From positions 363,181 through 427,180 of the forward strand of contig NZ_RAPY01000005.1 in the NCBI RefSeq assembly GCF_003610355.1: a DNA stretch of 64,000 bases, in the 5' to 3' direction. Source of the DNA: Sphingobacterium detergens (GTDB taxonomy: Bacteria; Bacteroidota; Bacteroidia; Sphingobacteriales; Sphingobacteriaceae). Positions 9,575 through 17,900 of this stretch are shown here, one piece after another. The notes under the pieces were generated by a model. It was not told the DNA's origin and made no database searches. It saw only the letters and a list, made by a program, of their open reading frames with translations. The translations under genes were made by a program, and so were the position numbers. Every line of letters starts with the position of its first letter. Position 1 is the stretch's first letter.

Positions 9575-9869
9575 TGAATAATTCTACTAATACGTCCAAC
9601 TTATTTGTTTGTACTTGATTCACCAATTTACCGTTTTTAAATGCAGCAAATGTAGGCAGGTTATTGACGTTCGCCAATTTGCGTGATTCAGGGAATTTTT
9701 CTGCATCAGCGATGATAAAAGGAACACGCTCATTTTCGCCAGACAATTTCTTGAATTTTGGTTTCATGATTTTGCAATTACCACACCAGGTAGCAGCATA
9801 CTGAACCATCACAATATCGTTATTGTTTACAATTTCTTGTAAATTATCGTTTTCTAATTCTTGTAACAT
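9555..9869 (-). CDS. Thioredoxin family protein
   Basis: 104 residues, close to the size of a minimal thioredoxin, without signal peptide, so cytoplasmic. The active site is WCGNC in ATWCGNCKIMKPKFKKLS; the cis-proline loop is VNNLPTFAAFKNGK. WCGNC differs from the classical WCGPC, which usually alters redox potential. It lies 85 bases downstream of the peroxiredoxin and is likely its electron donor. Confidence 0.9.
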   Translation of the reverse strand: MLQELENDNLQEIVNNNDIVMVQYAATWCGNCKIMKPKFKKLSGENERVPFIIADAEKFPESRKLANVNNLPTFAAFKNGKLVNQVQTNKLDVLVELFNEAAGN

Positions 9870-9898
9870 GATTTTATTATTAAGGTGATTGATGGAGA

Positions 9899-9948
9899 AA
9901 TCAACAGGAGCCGGGATAAAGGCCCCTGTTGATAAGACCTAGGGTCTT
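9899..9948 (-). other. Two hairpins between peroxiredoxin and thioredoxin genes
   Basis: In the minus-strand transcript 9900-9912 pairs with 9921-9933 over 13 positions (one G-U). A second short stem (9934-9939 with 9943-9948) stands beside it. There is no long U run after them, so partial termination, pausing or an mRNA processing/stability element is more likely than full termination. This could set the ratio of peroxiredoxin to thioredoxin. Confidence 0.5.
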
Positions 9949-9954
9949 TTATTG

Positions 9955-10587
9955 TTAGTGTTTAGCTAAATAGTCAGCTACACCTTTTCTGTCTGCATTC
10001 ATTGCATCTTTACCTTCTTCCCAGTTTGCAGGACATACTTCGCCAAATTTTTGTACGTGAGCGTAAGCGTCGATCAAACGTAAATATTCTTTTACGTTAC
10101 GGCCCAAAGGCATATCGTTTACAGACTCGTGGAATACACGGCCAGTTTCGTCGATCAAATAAGTAGCTCTGTAAGTAACAGCAGATCCTTGTGCTAATGT
10201 ACCATACTCAGGATGCTCAACTTCTTGAACGTCTAAGATACCTAATACACTAGATAAGTTGCGGTTAGTATCAGCTAAAATAGGATATTCAACACCTTCG
10301 ATACCGCCATTATCTTTTGCAGTGTTTAACCAAGCAAAGTGAACTTCGTTTGTGTCGCAAGAAGCACCGATTAAGATTGTGTTGCGTTTTTCAAATTCAG
10401 CAGCAGCCTCTTGGAAAGCATGTAATTCTGTAGGACATACAAAAGTGAAATCTTTTGGATACCAGAATAAAATTACTTTTTTACCTTCTTTAACTGCTTT
10501 TTCGAAAATGTTGATCTGCAAATTGTCGCCTAAATAATCGATTGCATCTACCGTAATGCTTGGAAAACTTTTACCTGTGAAACTCAT
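9955..10587 (-). CDS. 2-Cys peroxiredoxin (AhpC/TSA type)
   Basis: 210 residues from the ATG at 10587; a longer frame from 10614 adds nine residues and includes the predicted -7 promoter element, so it is unlikely. The peroxidatic Cys is in WYPKDFTFVCPTELHAF and the resolving Cys in FGEVCPANWEEG near the C-terminus. It reduces hydrogen and alkyl peroxides in the cytoplasm with electrons from a thioredoxin-like partner, and the next gene encodes one. Confidence 0.92.
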   Translation of the reverse strand: MSFTGKSFPSITVDAIDYLGDNLQINIFEKAVKEGKKVILFWYPKDFTFVCPTELHAFQEAAAEFEKRNTILIGASCDTNEVHFAWLNTAKDNGGIEGVEYPILADTNRNLSSVLGILDVQEVEHPEYGTLAQGSAVTYRATYLIDETGRVFHESVNDMPLGRNVKEYLRLIDAYAHVQKFGEVCPANWEEGKDAMNADRKGVADYLAKH

Positions 10588-10613
10588 AATATATCTTTCT
10601 TTTTTTGTTGGCA

Positions 10614-10621
10614 CAAAGATA
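10614..10621 (-). promoter_or_regulatory. -7 promoter element for the peroxiredoxin operon
   Basis: On the minus strand the sequence is TATCTTTG, an exact match to the Bacteroidota -7 consensus TAnnTTTG, 27 bases before the ATG at 10587. No good -33 TTG is seen at the right distance. Confidence 0.6.
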
Positions 10622-10813
10622 AGGCAACTCCGATCAAAAAGCGAATTGATTTTACCAATACACTATCGTCAAAATCTATTATGACTAGAATATAACAATA
10701 AGTTTTTATTATATTAATATGTGGTTGATGATGTGTTTATACGGGATCTGGGATGTTTCGAAAAAATAAAGCAATTCATACTGGGGTAGTTACAGATTAA
10801 TGCATCAAAATAG

Positions 10814-10844
10814 TTGCACAAGTGCTATGCAAAACCTACTTTTG
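10814..10844 (+). promoter_or_regulatory. Promoter of tRNA-Tyr
   Basis: TTG at 10814-10816, a 20-base spacer and TACTTTTG at 10837-10844 match the Bacteroidota housekeeping promoter. The -7 element lies 30 bases upstream of the mature tRNA 5' end. Confidence 0.75.
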
Positions 10845-10874
10845 CGACGTTCTATTTCAAAATAGCGCAATGCT

Positions 10875-10955
10875 GGAGGGGTTCCAGAGCGGTCAAATGG
10901 GACGGACTGTAAATCCGTTGCTTCGGCTTCGAAGGTTCGAATCCTTCTCCCTCCA
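10875..10955 (+). tRNA. tRNA-Tyr (GTA)
   Basis: An 81-base class II tRNA. The acceptor stem GGAGGGG pairs with TCCCTCC (last pair G-U). The anticodon stem ACGGA/TCCGT encloses loop CTGTAAA with anticodon GTA at 10909-10911. It has the long variable arm expected for bacterial tRNA-Tyr and a T arm GAAGG-TTCGAAT-CCTTC. CCA is not fully encoded. The stretch from here to the tRNA-Arg promoter (about 10956-11245) shows no gene. Confidence 0.95.
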
Positions 10956-11245
10956 CATTTTTTTTCTTTATAAAATTCACTTTAAATTTTCCTGTCAAAT
11001 AGTTGAGCACATTGCACCGATTGCAATCTGTTTAAGATGGCTGCATTGACCTGTTGTGTTTATAGTTATGGGTGAACTGTCGCAGGGTATCTAAGGCTAT
11101 TCCGGATTAATTCTTAGTTACTTCGTTATTGGATGTATATGGTCATGCAATGGTCGTTGAGTCATTGTTGAACATCATCATCGAGCTATTTTTTTCTTAA
11201 TGATGGAAGCCTACAAAAAATATAGGATGGATTTTCATATAGCTA

Positions 11246-11276
11246 TTGACTTATTTGTAAAATAAACCTAAGTTTG
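11246..11276 (+). promoter_or_regulatory. Promoter of tRNA-Arg
   Basis: TTG at 11246-11248, a 20-base spacer and TAAGTTTG at 11269-11276 match the Bacteroidota promoter. The element ends 11 bases before the tRNA, so the leader is very short. Confidence 0.7.
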
Positions 11277-11287
11277 GCTTTTGAAAG

Positions 11288-11359
11288 GGCCCCGTAGTTC
11301 AACGGATAGAATAGATGTTTCCTAAACATTTGATAGCAGTTCGATTCTGCTCGGGGCTA
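11288..11359 (+). tRNA. tRNA-Arg (CCT)
   Basis: A 72-base tRNA. The acceptor GGCCCCG pairs with CGGGGCT (first pair G-U), discriminator A. The anticodon stem GATGT/ACATT holds loop TTCCTAA with anticodon CCT (11321-11323), which reads AGG. The T arm is AGCAG-TTCGATT-CTGCT. A strong terminator lies 40 bases downstream. Confidence 0.92.
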
Positions 11360-11399
11360 CATAGAGAGAAATGATAGTAATGATATCACTTTTCAATTG

Positions 11400-11440
11400 C
11401 AGGAGAAATACGATAAAAGGTATTTCTCCTGTTTTATTTT
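11400..11440 (+). terminator. Terminator after tRNA-Arg
   Basis: An 11-bp perfect stem (11400-11410 with 11421-11431), 10-base loop and following T-rich run on the + strand. Confidence 0.85.
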
Positions 11441-11471
11441 AAGACAGAATCATCTTTGCTATTCTGTAGTG

Positions 11472-11681
11472 CTATTCCTCTAATTTGATAAAGAGAAGCT
11501 TGTCCATGGTCATGACAGAGACCCGCTTTTCGGGAGTAAAGCCTAATTTTTCTAGCCAGAGGCTGCTTAACCTGATAACAGGTACTCTAGTCTGGCACCA
11601 GCGATTAAATTTGATTGTTGGTTGGATTTTTAAGCTCCTGACCTCAGGTCGTGTGCTTATTTGCTTCTTGAGTGTACGCAT
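11472..11681 (-). CDS. SymE-like type I toxin protein
   Basis: 69 residues, basic. The C-terminal part (RVPVIRLSSLWLEKLGF, then KRVSVMTMDKLLFIKL) matches the SymE toxin family, whose members have an AbrB-like fold; E. coli SymE is an SOS-induced protein repressed by the antisense RNA SymR. The N-terminal 27 residues are basic and unmatched. The start codon is the last ATG before an in-frame block and is embedded in a 13-bp inverted repeat with upstream sequence (see separate entry), so translation is probably restrained by mRNA structure. The gene is isolated between tRNA-Arg and a PAP2 gene. Confidence 0.75.
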   Translation of the reverse strand: MRTLKKQISTRPEVRSLKIQPTIKFNRWCQTRVPVIRLSSLWLEKLGFTPEKRVSVMTMDKLLFIKLEE

Positions 11682-11732
11682 AACTTTTTGAAGATTTTAA
11701 ATAAGTAGCCCAACGGTGCTGCGTACACTCAA
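11668..11732 (-). promoter_or_regulatory. 13-bp inverted repeat sequestering the symE-like start codon
   Basis: TTGAGTGTACGCA at 11668-11680 is the exact reverse complement of 11720-11732, with 39 bases between them. In the minus-strand mRNA the 3' arm comprises the last two bases of the AUG (11680-11679) and the following eleven bases of coding sequence, so the hairpin would pair the start codon with the 5' leader. This fits translation control of a type I toxin. Confidence 0.65.
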
Positions 11733-11801
11733 AAAGAATTGATATGTGCAGGACTTGCACCTGCTCTCCGCCGGGCATATTGTTAAACATTAAAGTTGTC
11801 A

Positions 11802-11836
11802 TTTCGATTTTCTTTTCGATTTTCTTTTCGATTTTA
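11802..11836. repeat. 12-bp tandem repeat, about 3 copies
   Basis: The unit CGATTTTCTTTT recurs with start points 11805, 11817 and 11829 (third copy partial). It lies in the gene-free stretch 11733-12261. Apart from this repeat and a small hairpin near 11744-11760 nothing else is recognisable there. Confidence 0.8.
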
Positions 11837-12233
11837 AATTTGTTCGCATAACAGATTTAATAAAAACCGATGTTATTATAAAGTATTGCATGGATTATTA
11901 TTCTAACTGGAATACTTTTTGGAAACGCGCATCAATATGAAATAACATTTTTTGGCTTTTGAATAATTGGCTCTTGAATAAAAAACATACTGTGTTCCTG
12001 AAATATGATCAACTGTTGGTTCAAAAGGAAAGAGCGGGGATAGCACTAATTATAGATCATGGGATACAGAGAACATTAAAAAGAGATATATCTTTTAGTG
12101 TTGATCATCAATAAACTCATTATGTCATTAATTCTGTAACATTTCCGGACTTTTGTCATAATATTTTCAGTATTGGTAAAAATTGTGTTAATTTAAATTT
12201 TATTACAAATTAATGACTTACTAATGTTCGGCA

Positions 12234-12241
12234 GCTAAATT
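12234..12241 (+). promoter_or_regulatory. -7 element for the PAP2 gene
   Basis: TAAATTTG matches TAnnTTTG and would start transcription about 14 bases before the ATG at 12262. No clear -33 TTG is present. It also argues against the TTG at 12241 as start codon. Confidence 0.45.
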
Positions 12242-12261
12242 TGTCCGATAAAGCCTGTGAA

Positions 12262-12996
12262 ATGATAAAAGTGATTCAGAATCAATTTAAAAGGATATAT
12301 AATACCAATCGTGCCTTTTTCATAACCTTCGGTATATGGTTTATACTGATTGCCTCTATCCTACTTTTTGTTACAAAGAGAGAATCATTTCAGTTTATTA
12401 ATAGTCATCATGCTCTGTGGGCAGATATTCTCATGACATTGAACACATATGTTGGGGATGGGATCTGTATTATAGCCCTAGCTCTTGTGTTTTGCTTTCT
12501 GAAAAAATGGAATTTTGCCAAGGGAATTTTTGGAACTTATGTTTTTTCGGGCTTGGTATGCTGTGTTTTGAAAAGTATATTTCATGCAGAGCGTCCGGCA
12601 GCGATGTTTAAAGGGGACCCGACATTCCATGTTGTCTCTTGGTTACCTGTGGCCTACGCCAATTCCTTTCCTTCGGGGCATACGACTTCTGCATTTGCTA
12701 TGGCGGCGACTGTTGCTATTATTTCCAAGGACAAAAGAATAGGTCTGTTTTGTTTTATTCTAGCCGCGTTAACAGGCTATTCCAGAATTTATTTGGGGCA
12801 GCATTTCCTTGAAGATGTCGCGTTTGGATCACTATTGGGTGTGGGGACTACCTGTATTTATTTTATTCTTATGCCGATGATTTCATTCAATAAACGTCCG
12901 GTATCCAACTTTAAATTACCTCAAATCAAATTGATGGGAGCGGTCCTTCCGGTCATGATAAACAGAAATAGGTCAAAGCAAGAACGAAGACCATAG
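12262..12996 (+). CDS. PAP2 superfamily membrane phosphatase
   Basis: 244 residues with about six hydrophobic segments. The three phosphatase motifs are present in order: KSIFHAERP (KxxxxxxRP), SFPSGHTTSAFA (PSGH) and SRIYLGQHFLEDV (SRxxxxxHxxxD). PAP2 enzymes dephosphorylate lipid phosphates such as undecaprenyl pyrophosphate or phosphatidic acid/phosphatidylglycerol phosphate at the membrane; the substrate cannot be told here. The ATG at 12262 is preferred over the TTG at 12241, which is part of the predicted -7 box. Confidence 0.88.
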   Translation: MIKVIQNQFKRIYNTNRAFFITFGIWFILIASILLFVTKRESFQFINSHHALWADILMTLNTYVGDGICIIALALVFCFLKKWNFAKGIFGTYVFSGLVCCVLKSIFHAERPAAMFKGDPTFHVVSWLPVAYANSFPSGHTTSAFAMAATVAIISKDKRIGLFCFILAALTGYSRIYLGQHFLEDVAFGSLLGVGTTCIYFILMPMISFNKRPVSNFKLPQIKLMGAVLPVMINRNRSKQERRP

Positions 12997-13017
12997 CGAA
13001 CATGGTTAAGTACGAAT

Positions 13018-13135
13018 TTGGCTGCCTTTCCTTAAATAGGGGTAGCCTTCCAGTCATACCAAACATGGCTAAGCCGAGGCGGGCAAAAACACCTATGGAG
13101 TGGCGGTAAAAAGCCGATAACAACGGTCGAATCCA
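13018..13135 (-). pseudogene. Copy 1 of the MFS gene 3' end, decayed
   Basis: Read on the minus strand this stretch still encodes a recognisable version of the last part of the MFS transporter (GVFARLGLAMFGMTGRLPLF, then KERQ, against GVFACFGLLMFGMVGRLSLF, then KETQ in the gene). It has no start codon and starts abruptly. It is the most diverged of three tandem units spaced 165 and 172 bases apart. Confidence 0.7.
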
Positions 13136-13179
13136 ACTAAATTCTTAAGAATATACTATCTAAGGTCAATAATGCTGCT

Positions 13180-13300
13180 AATTAGATTGCGTTTCCTTAA
13201 ATAAGGAAAATCTTCCAACGATGCCAACCATAAGTAAGCCGAAGCAGGCGAATACACCGTAGGGAATCGTGTAAAAAAGCGGTGGAAAAAGCGGCGATCA
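13180..13300 (-). pseudogene. Copy 2 of the MFS gene 3' end
   Basis: Minus-strand translation gives YGVFACFGLLMVGIVGRFSL followed by FKETQ, nearly identical to the end of the intact gene next to it. The noncoding flank is also repeated (13148-13190 resembles 13319-13362), so the duplication covers the 3' end plus downstream DNA. A different-frame reading of 61 codons (13156-13341) is not a gene. Confidence 0.75.
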
Positions 13301-13346
13301 ATGTTAGGTATACATACTAAGAGTATACAATCTACAGCCAATACTG

Positions 13347-14537
13347 TTACGAATGTGGTTGCGTTTCCTTAAATAGTGATAATCTTCCGACCATGCCAAA
13401 CATAAGTAAGCCGAAGCAGGCGAAAACGCCATAAGAATAACGGAGACTAAAGACCTCCGCGATATAGCCAATCAGCGGCGGTCCCATTAGAAAACCAAGG
13501 TAGCTAATGCTCGATACCATGGCCAATGCCACGCCCGATGGGACATTTTTGTTTTGGCCAGCGATACTATAGATCGACGGTACATTACAGGCAACACCGA
13601 TCCCCACAAGCATAAAAGCAAGGGTACATACAATAAATTGAGGAAAAACGACCGAGGTCATCATGCCCACAAACATCAAGATTCCACTATATTGTAAGGT
13701 TCTTTTGCGTCCCAGTTTGCGAATTACACCATCACCCACAAAACGGCCTATAGCCATCATGATCATAAAAGAGGCATATCCCACGACTACGAATTTTTCG
13801 GGAGCGTGTACAATTTCCTTAAAGTATACCCCACTCCAGTCAAACATGGCTCCCTCGGTTGCCATACTGAAAAATCCAATGATACCCAGTTGCAAAAGGC
13901 TTCCCTCCGGTCTGGAAAAGAAACTCCGCTTTTCTTTCTGCGGCGATTTTCCCGGAACCAGATGCCGCTGATTAATCAAGGTATTGGCCGTTACGAAAGC
14001 CAATATAATCAAGAAATGAGGTAACGTATCCAGGCCAAGGTTCATGGTCAGCAGTCCAACTAGCGCTCCTGTAAAACCCGCGATACTCCAGGCGCCATGG
14101 AAAGATGTCATAATAGACTTTTTATAGATCTGCTCTGTAGCTACTCCCTGTGTATTGACCGAAATATTGCACATATTACCAGTTACACCAAAAAGAAATA
14201 GAATAGCCCCCAGTTGCCAGGCATTTTGAGCAAAGGCGATGGAGCAGAGGACCAATGCATAAGCAATCGGTACGATACTCAGGACTTTGGCACTGCCATA
14301 TTTTGTAACTAGCTTACCGGAAAGAGCCATTGTCGCCAGTTGTCCCACAGGAAGCATCAATAGGATTGTTCCTAGTTGTCCTTCGCTCAAATGGAGGCGC
14401 TCCTTGATGACAGGGATGCGACTAGCCCAGGATGCGAAAGCAATACCCTGACAAAAAAAGAAAAGTGATACTGCAATCCGTATGCGATTGCGCTTATTGT
14501 AAAGATCTTCCTCTGAGAGAGTTAACGGTGCGTCCAT
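13347..14537 (-). CDS. MFS transporter (YbjJ-like)
   Basis: 396 residues with about 12 membrane helices. ASWASRIPVIKERLHLSEGQLG and LVTKYGSAKV are the first-loop motifs of the YbjJ/fucose-permease-like branch of the major facilitator superfamily. Substrate unknown. The gene carries two decayed copies of its own 3' end immediately downstream. A -7 element stands 20 bases upstream. Confidence 0.88.
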   Translation of the reverse strand: MDAPLTLSEEDLYNKRNRIRIAVSLFFFCQGIAFASWASRIPVIKERLHLSEGQLGTILLMLPVGQLATMALSGKLVTKYGSAKVLSIVPIAYALVLCSIAFAQNAWQLGAILFLFGVTGNMCNISVNTQGVATEQIYKKSIMTSFHGAWSIAGFTGALVGLLTMNLGLDTLPHFLIILAFVTANTLINQRHLVPGKSPQKEKRSFFSRPEGSLLQLGIIGFFSMATEGAMFDWSGVYFKEIVHAPEKFVVVGYASFMIMMAIGRFVGDGVIRKLGRKRTLQYSGILMFVGMMTSVVFPQFIVCTLAFMLVGIGVACNVPSIYSIAGQNKNVPSGVALAMVSSISYLGFLMGPPLIGYIAEVFSLRYSYGVFACFGLLMFGMVGRLSLFKETQPHS

Positions 14538-14556
14538 AGTATTTGATTTGAGCGTG

Positions 14557-14564
14557 CAAAGTTA
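14557..14564 (-). promoter_or_regulatory. -7 element for the MFS gene
   Basis: TAACTTTG on the minus strand matches TAnnTTTG, 20 bases before the ATG at 14537. No -33 TTG at proper distance. Confidence 0.5.
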
Positions 14565-14949
14565 CGGATAACTATTTCATTTTACGACAGGATCAATAAA
14601 GAAATTTGGCGGCCCAGTCTCAACAGAAAAAAGATCGTTAAGCGGAGCGAGCGTATAATCGGTAATTAAAGTCTAGTGATAATTATCTTCATAAACAACA
14701 CTAATTATCTTCGTTTAATCGTTGGGATAAATTTTTATGTTTTAAATGTTTTACTATCAACATTCTATATATGTTACCTGTGTCTGATTCGATACTGCTA
14801 ATTGCTACTATGATTAGATGCCAGCTATTGAAGGTCCCTACTTTACATTAAATATACGAAGATGTTCAAATAAGGCCTATTAACACCGGGCTAAATTCAA
14901 TAAAAATGTAAAATTCGCAATACTTCCATGATTTTTCAATAAGCTATTC

Positions 14950-14957
14950 TATTTTTG
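14950..14957 (+). promoter_or_regulatory. -7 element for the tricorn-like gene
   Basis: TATTTTTG matches TAnnTTTG, 35 bases before the ATG at 14992. Otherwise the divergent intergenic region 14565-14949 shows no recognisable element. Confidence 0.5.
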
Positions 14958-14991
14958 TTAAAGGCAAACAATTATTAGCCTCCTAGATATA

Positions 14992-17900
14992 ATGATAAAA
15001 AAACTGCTTTTGAGTGCAGTTCTGGCCTATGGCGGAACTGCTTATGTTGTTGCGCAACAACCGACATTCTTGTCTCATCCCGCGTTGACACCCGATGGGA
15101 AGGAGATGGTATTCAGTTATGAAGGTGATCTTTGGAAAGTAGCAAGCCAAGGTGGGGTTGCTGTCCGCCTTACTGGTATGGAAGGTAATGAGATCAATCC
15201 CCGAATCTCCCCAGATGGTAAATGGTTAGCATTCTCGGCTAATCAAAACGGGAATATGGATGTCTATGTCATGCCCTTAGCGGGTGGAGATATCCGTCAA
15301 TTGACCGCGCATGACGCCTCGGATGAAGTGGATAGCTGGAGCTGGGACAGTAAAACGCTCTATTTTACTTCGACACGTTATAATCGTATGGGAGGTTACC
15401 AGGTCTCAGTAGATGGCGGTACGGCAACACGCTTATTTCCACATTTTTTCAATTATATCAGTGGGATCGTTCCTACACCATCGGGAGAGCTTCTGTTCAA
15501 CGATAGCTGGGAAGGATATAGTTCGGCAAACCGCAAGCGCTATAAAGGAGCATTCAATCCAGATATCCGCTCCTATAATCCCAAAACAAAAGCATTTCAA
15601 CAATATACAGACTATGTCGGAAAAGACCTATGGCCTACAATAGACCAAAAGGGAACAATATACTACGTTTCGGATGAAAACAACGGCGAATACAACCTGT
15701 ATCAGCTCAACGGCAAGACCAAAACAGCACTGACAAGCTTCCCAGAATCCGTAAAGAGACCTTTTGTGTCAGCAAACGGCGAAAAGATCGTATTTGAAAA
15801 GGGTTATCAACTCTATATTTACGATGTCAATGGAAAGAAAACAATGCAACCCAATATTGCTTTAAACCGCAATCAGGTCCTCGGCAAGCTAAAGGAATTC
15901 AATATTTCGGGTAATATCAGTAATTTTGATGTCTCGCCAGATGGCAAAAAAATAGCTTTTGTATCCCGAGGAGAGCTTTTTGTTTCCGATAGCGAGGGCA
16001 AGTTTGTCCGTCAGATGTCCGGACAGGGAGAGCGCGTCATGGAGGTCAAATGGCTTAAGGATAGCAAAACTTTACTCTATAGCCAAACATTCCAAGGCTA
16101 TCAAAATTGGTTTTCCCGCACTGCGGATGGCAAAGGTGAAGTGAAACAGCTGACCCAAGATCTTCGAAACAACCGTGACATTACCTTTAATGCCGACCGG
16201 ACAAAAGCGGTATACCTAAGTGGCCGTGATGAGGTACGTACGTTGGATCTAGGTAGTCTAAAGAGTCAGACCGTAGTCAAAGACGAAATCTGGGGATTCC
16301 AAAATTCTTCGCCTTCATTTTCGCCCGACGGTAATTATTTGTTATTTACCGCAATGCGTAATTTTGAGCAGGACATCTTTGTCCATAACCTCAAAAGTGG
16401 ACAAACGACCAACCTGACCAATACCGGTGTTTCTGAGATTAGCCCCTATTGGTCTCCAGATGGGAAGTATATTTACTTTGCCAGCAATAGAATAAAACCT
16501 CTATACCCTACCGGAATGCAAAATTTGAGTATTTTCCGTATGGCGCTGACCAATTTTGACCAGCCTTATCGCAGTACGAAGTTTGATGAATTATTTGCAC
16601 AGCCTACTGTAAAGAAAGATTCAGTCTCAAATAAGCCAACAACACCTAAAAAAGAAAACGATGCCAAGGATAAGAGTAAGGCTAATGCAGATAAGAATAA
16701 GCCGACGGCCCCAAGTGCAGAACCAAAGAAAACAGTCTTGGTGCAGCTTGATCTTGAGGGCTTGCGGGATCGTATTGAACAAGTCAGCCCTGCATCCGGG
16801 ACTCAGTACAGTCCTTTGGTAATCCAAAAGGCAGATAAGACCTATGTGTTCTATTCGTCTGACCACGAAGGAAAATTCAGTGCTTACCGTACAGTATATG
16901 AACCATTCACTGCTCCAAAAACAGAAAAAGTTATTGAGGGTGGAATGGGACAGATACAGGAATCGGCAGGCAAGTATTTTGTACTTCAACGCGGTATCAT
17001 ACAGAAATATAGCCTGGAGGGAAACAAGCTCGACGCAATAACCATGAGCTATAAATTTAATAAGGATCTGGAGAAAGAGTTTAACCAGATGTTTTATGAG
17101 ACCTGGGCCAATCTGGAAGAGAATTTTTATGATAGCAACTTCCATGGTGTAGACTGGACCGCAACCAAAAAGAAATACGAAAAATATCTGGCCGGCATCA
17201 ACGACCGGAATGACCTGCGTATTCTCCTGAATGATATGTTGGGCGAGCTGAACTCATCACACCTGGGCTTCAGTTCAATGGGAGCTGAAGAGCGTAAACC
17301 ATTCGGCTTTGTGACCAACGAAATCGGCGTGGAATATGATAGCCAGAACCCTTATAAGATTAGTCGCATTGTGACCAATGGACCGGCGGCAAAGAAAGAG
17401 GTGGATATCAAAGAAGGAGATGTATTGGTCGCTGTCAATGGTGTTAAATTGAATACTGCGGCAGATCGAGACAGCTATTTTACCTGGCCATCATTAGAAG
17501 AGGAAATTCAGCTGACTTTGAGCCGTAATGGAAAAGAGGTTCAAACGAATGTACGACCGGCTTCCAGTACAGCTTTTAGGGAATTGATTTACGATGAATG
17601 GATCAAGGATAACCGTAGCCGTGTAGATAAACTGAGTGACAATAAGATCGCCTATTCGCACATGAAGAATATGTCGGGCGGCGAATTGCAACGTTTTCTC
17701 ATCGATATGGCCGAGCAGGAAAATAACAAGCAAGGTATCATCTTAGACTTACGATATAATACCGGTGGAAATGTGCATGATGAGGTATTGCGCTTTTTGT
17801 CGCAGCGCCCTTACCTACAATGGCAATATCGTGGTGGGAAGCGTGCACCGCAAAGTAATTTCGCACCTGCAGCCAAGCCGATCGTGCTGTTGATCAATGA

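Noticed and set aside
11802..11836. Tandem repeat as a CRISPR array
   Set aside because: The unit is 12 bases with no spacers and no cas genes are in the window.
13156..13341. 61-codon minus-strand frame downstream of the MFS gene
   Set aside because: It runs through the duplicated 3' end of the MFS gene in the wrong frame; the MFS-like reading is in another frame.
13663..13971. 102-codon + strand frame inside the MFS gene
   Set aside because: It is a shadow of a clear 12-helix transporter on the other strand.
16627..17145. 172-codon minus-strand frame inside the tricorn-like gene
   Set aside because: Shadow of an intact 1067-residue protease with recognisable domains.
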